A DNA stretch of 64,000 nucleotides from JACVRN01 sp963715565 (GTDB taxonomy: Bacteria; Acidobacteriota; Blastocatellia; Pyrinomonadales; Pyrinomonadaceae), in contig OY970256.1 of assembly GCA_963715565.1 (NCBI GenBank), forward strand, positions 5,952,001-6,016,000. The letters are read 5' to 3'. The first letter of the stretch is position 1, and the number at the start of each line of letters is the position of its first letter. Positions 62,301-64,000 of this stretch are shown in pieces. The notes beneath the pieces were generated by a model that did not search any database, was not told the origin of the DNA, and was given only the letters and a program-made list of their open reading frames with translations. The position numbers and the translations under genes are program-made.

Positions 62301-64000
62301 TCCGGGCTTTTCCATGCGAATCGTAGACGCCGAAGACCGACCCGTCGAAGAGGGAACAACCGGTCGCCTTCAGGTCACAGGGCTGAGTGTTACCTCCGGG
62401 TATTTTCAGAATCCAAAAGTTAATCAGGAATCTTTTACTGCCGATGGGTGGCTGAAGACAGGCGATCTGGGTGTTCTGAAGGATGGCGCTCTGACAATCA
62501 CCGGTCGGGAAAAGGATGTCATTATCATTAACGGCGTCAATTACTATAGCCACGAGATCGAATCGGTGGTTGAAGAGGATAAAGGCGTAGAAGTCTCCTA
62601 CACTGCTGCCGTTGCCGTTCGTGAGCCGGGCAGCGATACCGATAAGGTGGCCGTCTTCTTCAGCCCGGCGCGCTCGCACGAGGCCGAAGCGGTCGGCCTC
62701 ATCAAGCAACTGCGCAGCCGCATAGTTAAAAACATCGGCATCAATCCGGATTATCTGCTACCTGTGGAAAGGGATGTCATTCCCAAGACGGCGATCGGCA
62801 AGATTCAACGCGCGCAGCTTAAAAATCGCTTCGAGGCAGGGGAGTTCGACTCGATTCTAAAGCAGGTAGATATTTTGAGCGGGAATGCTAATACCATCCC
62901 GGATTGGTTCTACAGAAAAATATGGCGGCGGAAGGAAGCGCGCGATCTAGCGCCCCGACCTATTTCGGGGCTGTCTCTGATTTTTCTTGACCGGCTGGGA
63001 TTGGGAAAGTCGCTCGGCTCAGATCTGGAAAGACGACAATCAAGCTGCGTGTATGTTGAAGCGGGAGACGATTTCCTACAACTCGGCGACGATCACTATC
63101 AAATCAATTCGCAGGATCCTGCGCAGTATAGACGCTTGCTGGCTTCGTTGGCTGAAGCTAATGTTCCCATCCAACAGATTCTGCACCTCTGGACTTATGA
63201 TGAGACTGTCAGAACGGATATTAGTCTCGACTCACTTGAGCGCGCTCAGGAACTGGGATTGTATAGCCTTCTTTCCTTGGTGCAGGCACTAGCACAGCGC
63301 CAGGGCAGCGAACATACGGCAAATTTGCTGGTCGTTTCCAGCAACATGCAGTTCACCTCGCCGACTGATGAGATTGCCTGCGGGAAAAGCCCCCTTCTGG
63401 GTCTTATCAAAGCGATGCCACAGGAGTTGCCCGGGTTGAATTGCCGGCATGTTGATTTACCCGTAGAGGAGCTTGAGTTGAATGTTGCCCGCGTGCTCCA
63501 CGAGATAAATGTTGCGGAAGCAGACACAGAGGTGGCTTACCGCCACGGGCGACGACTTGTTCCTCGTCTGGAGAAAGTCCACCTACAGCATGAAGAAACG
63601 CAAGCCCTACCTTTCAAACCGGGCGGAGTGTATCTGATTAGCGGGGGACTGGGAGGGATTGGCGTAGAGCTTTCCAGGTATCTGTTGAACACCTATGGCG
63701 CGCGCCTTCTGTTAGTCGGAAGAACTCCACTTGTGGACAAGGGCGGCGAGCAAACTGGTAAAGCTCGGTCAGATAAGATAGCTGATCGCGTTGAAGCCTT
63801 ACGGATGCTCGAACAGCTTGATGGAGAAGTCGTATATGAAAGCGTTGATATTTGCGACCCAGATCAATTGAAGCAGGTAGTTAAGAAGATAAAATCCAGC
63901 CGGGGCTGGGAGCTGGACGGGGTGATTCATCTGGCGGGGATTCTGCAAGAGCGCATGCTGCTTGATGAAACACACGAGAGCGTAGCCGCCGTCCTCAGAC
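59383..64000 (+). CDS. degenerate A domain - AMP-ligase - KR protein, 3' truncated by window
   Basis: The ORF starts at ATG 59383 (ATGA overlap with the previous gene) and is open at the right edge: 1539 codons. Residues about 40-530 are an adenylation domain with lost motifs. The P-loop region reads CALYSGRRAVLVEHRG, so the TSGSTGxPKG loop is missing. A5 is HTIPEAGG, A7 FRTGES, A8 ERHAWLGGNRIDLDEIE, and A10 DGQVDEQ without its Lys. No carrier domain follows. Residues 614-1150 form an intact AMP-ligase (LLLTSGSTGLPKAV near 786; PKTAIGKIQRAQL near 1135). A KR follows without an ACP in between (YLISGGLGGIG near 1416, intact). The rest lies outside. It probably supplies the acceptor for the preceding C domain. 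Confidence 0.9.
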   Translation, partial: MKQTVKNIEELSPEERRALLPHVLQKKIEQLNLALQDKCIHQLFEAQAKTQPERVALISESGRLTYGELNARANQLAHYLRAQGVMPESLVGLYMKSSLESVVAILAILKAGGAYLPLDTASPPKRLALMLKDSELSILISHEQLLNNLPDQQARVIGTDSDAEAIARHSEADPINNTTLENLACALYSGRRAVLVEHRGLCNRLSWFQRAFSLTTSDVVLQRAPLFQSASNWEIFLPLVYGARLAIMASDADDSPAHVIRFIAEQRISIAHFVPSDLSLFLDALAGGSPSQLSSLRLILSSGEPLPQVVVDKYFQYFPRGLHYLHTIPEAGGEVASHACRPGDARAFMPIGPATNNSVYLLAKNMQPVPIGVTGEIYVGGAGLARGYLNAPAETTRRFVENPFSNLPGDRLFRTGESGRRLSDGSFELVGSKERHAWLGGNRIDLDEIEAALIKEASCEECRVMARTTEHGTRQLIAYIVATGPFSPERFETHLQSLLPAYMLPSAYVPLTNLPLTADGQVDEQALTRLQVIDSDLLQHWEERLRSMPEIQQVAVIVQDHTESLPPLHLSDLLPEWKAGATDETDGSEIFTAPDRTAREETESKPLAISEGDPLPYEPDAPAVLSQALQRAAGSEPQRGMIYIQSDGTEITQSYAELLEEAHRILAGLRKLGLKPQDKVIFQLDLNQDFIPAFWGCVLGGFVPVPISVPTSYDQTNSAVNKLHNAWLMLNRPLILTSAKLAPAVRSLWSLLESANFEVAAIDDLRSCDVYRDVYPCQPDDLAILLLTSGSTGLPKAVMQSHRSLLSRSAATARMNGFTQEDVSLNWFPLDHVGGIVMFHVRDVYLCCRQAHVPTESLLQNPLKWLDCIERHRVTITWAPNFAYGLINAQAEELSQRRWDLSSLRFILNAGEAIVAKTVRRFLELLIPHGLPATAMHPAWGMSETSSAVTYSHNFLLDSTSDSDSFVVVGKPIPGFSMRIVDAEDRPVEEGTTGRLQVTGLSVTSGYFQNPKVNQESFTADGWLKTGDLGVLKDGALTITGREKDVIIINGVNYYSHEIESVVEEDKGVEVSYTAAVAVREPGSDTDKVAVFFSPARSHEAEAVGLIKQLRSRIVKNIGINPDYLLPVERDVIPKTAIGKIQRAQLKNRFEAGEFDSILKQVDILSGNANTIPDWFYRKIWRRKEARDLAPRPISGLSLIFLDRLGLGKSLGSDLERRQSSCVYVEAGDDFLQLGDDHYQINSQDPAQYRRLLASLAEANVPIQQILHLWTYDETVRTDISLDSLERAQELGLYSLLSLVQALAQRQGSEHTANLLVVSSNMQFTSPTDEIACGKSPLLGLIKAMPQELPGLNCRHVDLPVEELELNVARVLHEINVAEADTEVAYRHGRRLVPRLEKVHLQHEETQALPFKPGGVYLISGGLGGIGVELSRYLLNTYGARLLLVGRTPLVDKGGEQTGKARSDKIADRVEALRMLEQLDGEVVYESVDICDPDQLKQVVKKIKSSRGWELDGVIHLAGILQERMLLDETHESVAAVLR

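Overview
The window looks like chromosome from an Acidobacteriota-type bacterium (Blastocatellia would be my guess). The signs are a winged-helix/TolB-like/TPR regulator of a kind common there, REP-like repeats built on a GCTCC-GTA-GGAGC core, and middling GC. This placement rests on gene style only. No rRNA or marker gene is present.

Layout. (1) From 1 to about 9.85 kb is a defence island. It holds the end of a DNA adenine methylase, a divergent pair (a TPR/sigma-54 activator and a tiny secreted repeat peptide), a PLD-like protein, an EVE-domain/McrB-like plus McrC type IV restriction system, and a VapBC pair between 24-bp direct repeats. It ends at a 3' fragment of tRNA-Val(GAC), which I read as the att scar of an integrated element lying to the left. 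(2) From 9.9 to 20 kb is a mixed region. It has a large TPR regulator flanked by two copies of a ~180-bp leader-like sequence, a small HTH protein, a NusG/RfaH/LoaP-like antiterminator, shikimate kinase, an IS5-type remnant, an M28 membrane peptidase, an ankyrin protein and an inverted REP pair. (3) From 20 kb to past the right edge is one long, mostly co-directional biosynthetic cluster. The order is FAAL-ACP-C-A-T-C-A-T, an MbtH fusion, a double-HTH protein, C-A(-T, split by a frameshift), C-A-T-KS-AT-[KR/cMT]-ACP, C-A-T, a block of accessory genes, C-A-T-C, and a final open-ended protein with a degenerate A domain, an AMP-ligase and a KR.

How the cluster may work. FAAL should load a fatty acid. 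By-eye specificity codes suggest Ser, then Asn, then an unassigned residue; the hybrid protein adds one building block plus a malonyl unit that may be C-methylated, and the next module suggests Ala. The accessory block at 46.3-54.6 kb (PLP aminotransferase, HAD phosphatase, ROK kinase, type I dehydroquinase, dehydroquinate-synthase-like cyclase, Gfo/Idh/MocA oxidoreductase) matches the gene set that makes 3-amino-5-hydroxybenzoic acid (AHBA), the ansamycin/mitomycin precursor. Two A domains in the line have lost the acidic residue that binds an amino-acid amine, which would suit an arylamine such as AHBA. My working model is an acylated, AHBA-containing peptide-polyketide whose release domain lies beyond the window.

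Limits. All family calls and A-domain codes were read by eye without searches. Two genes carry apparent frameshifts that could be sequencing errors.
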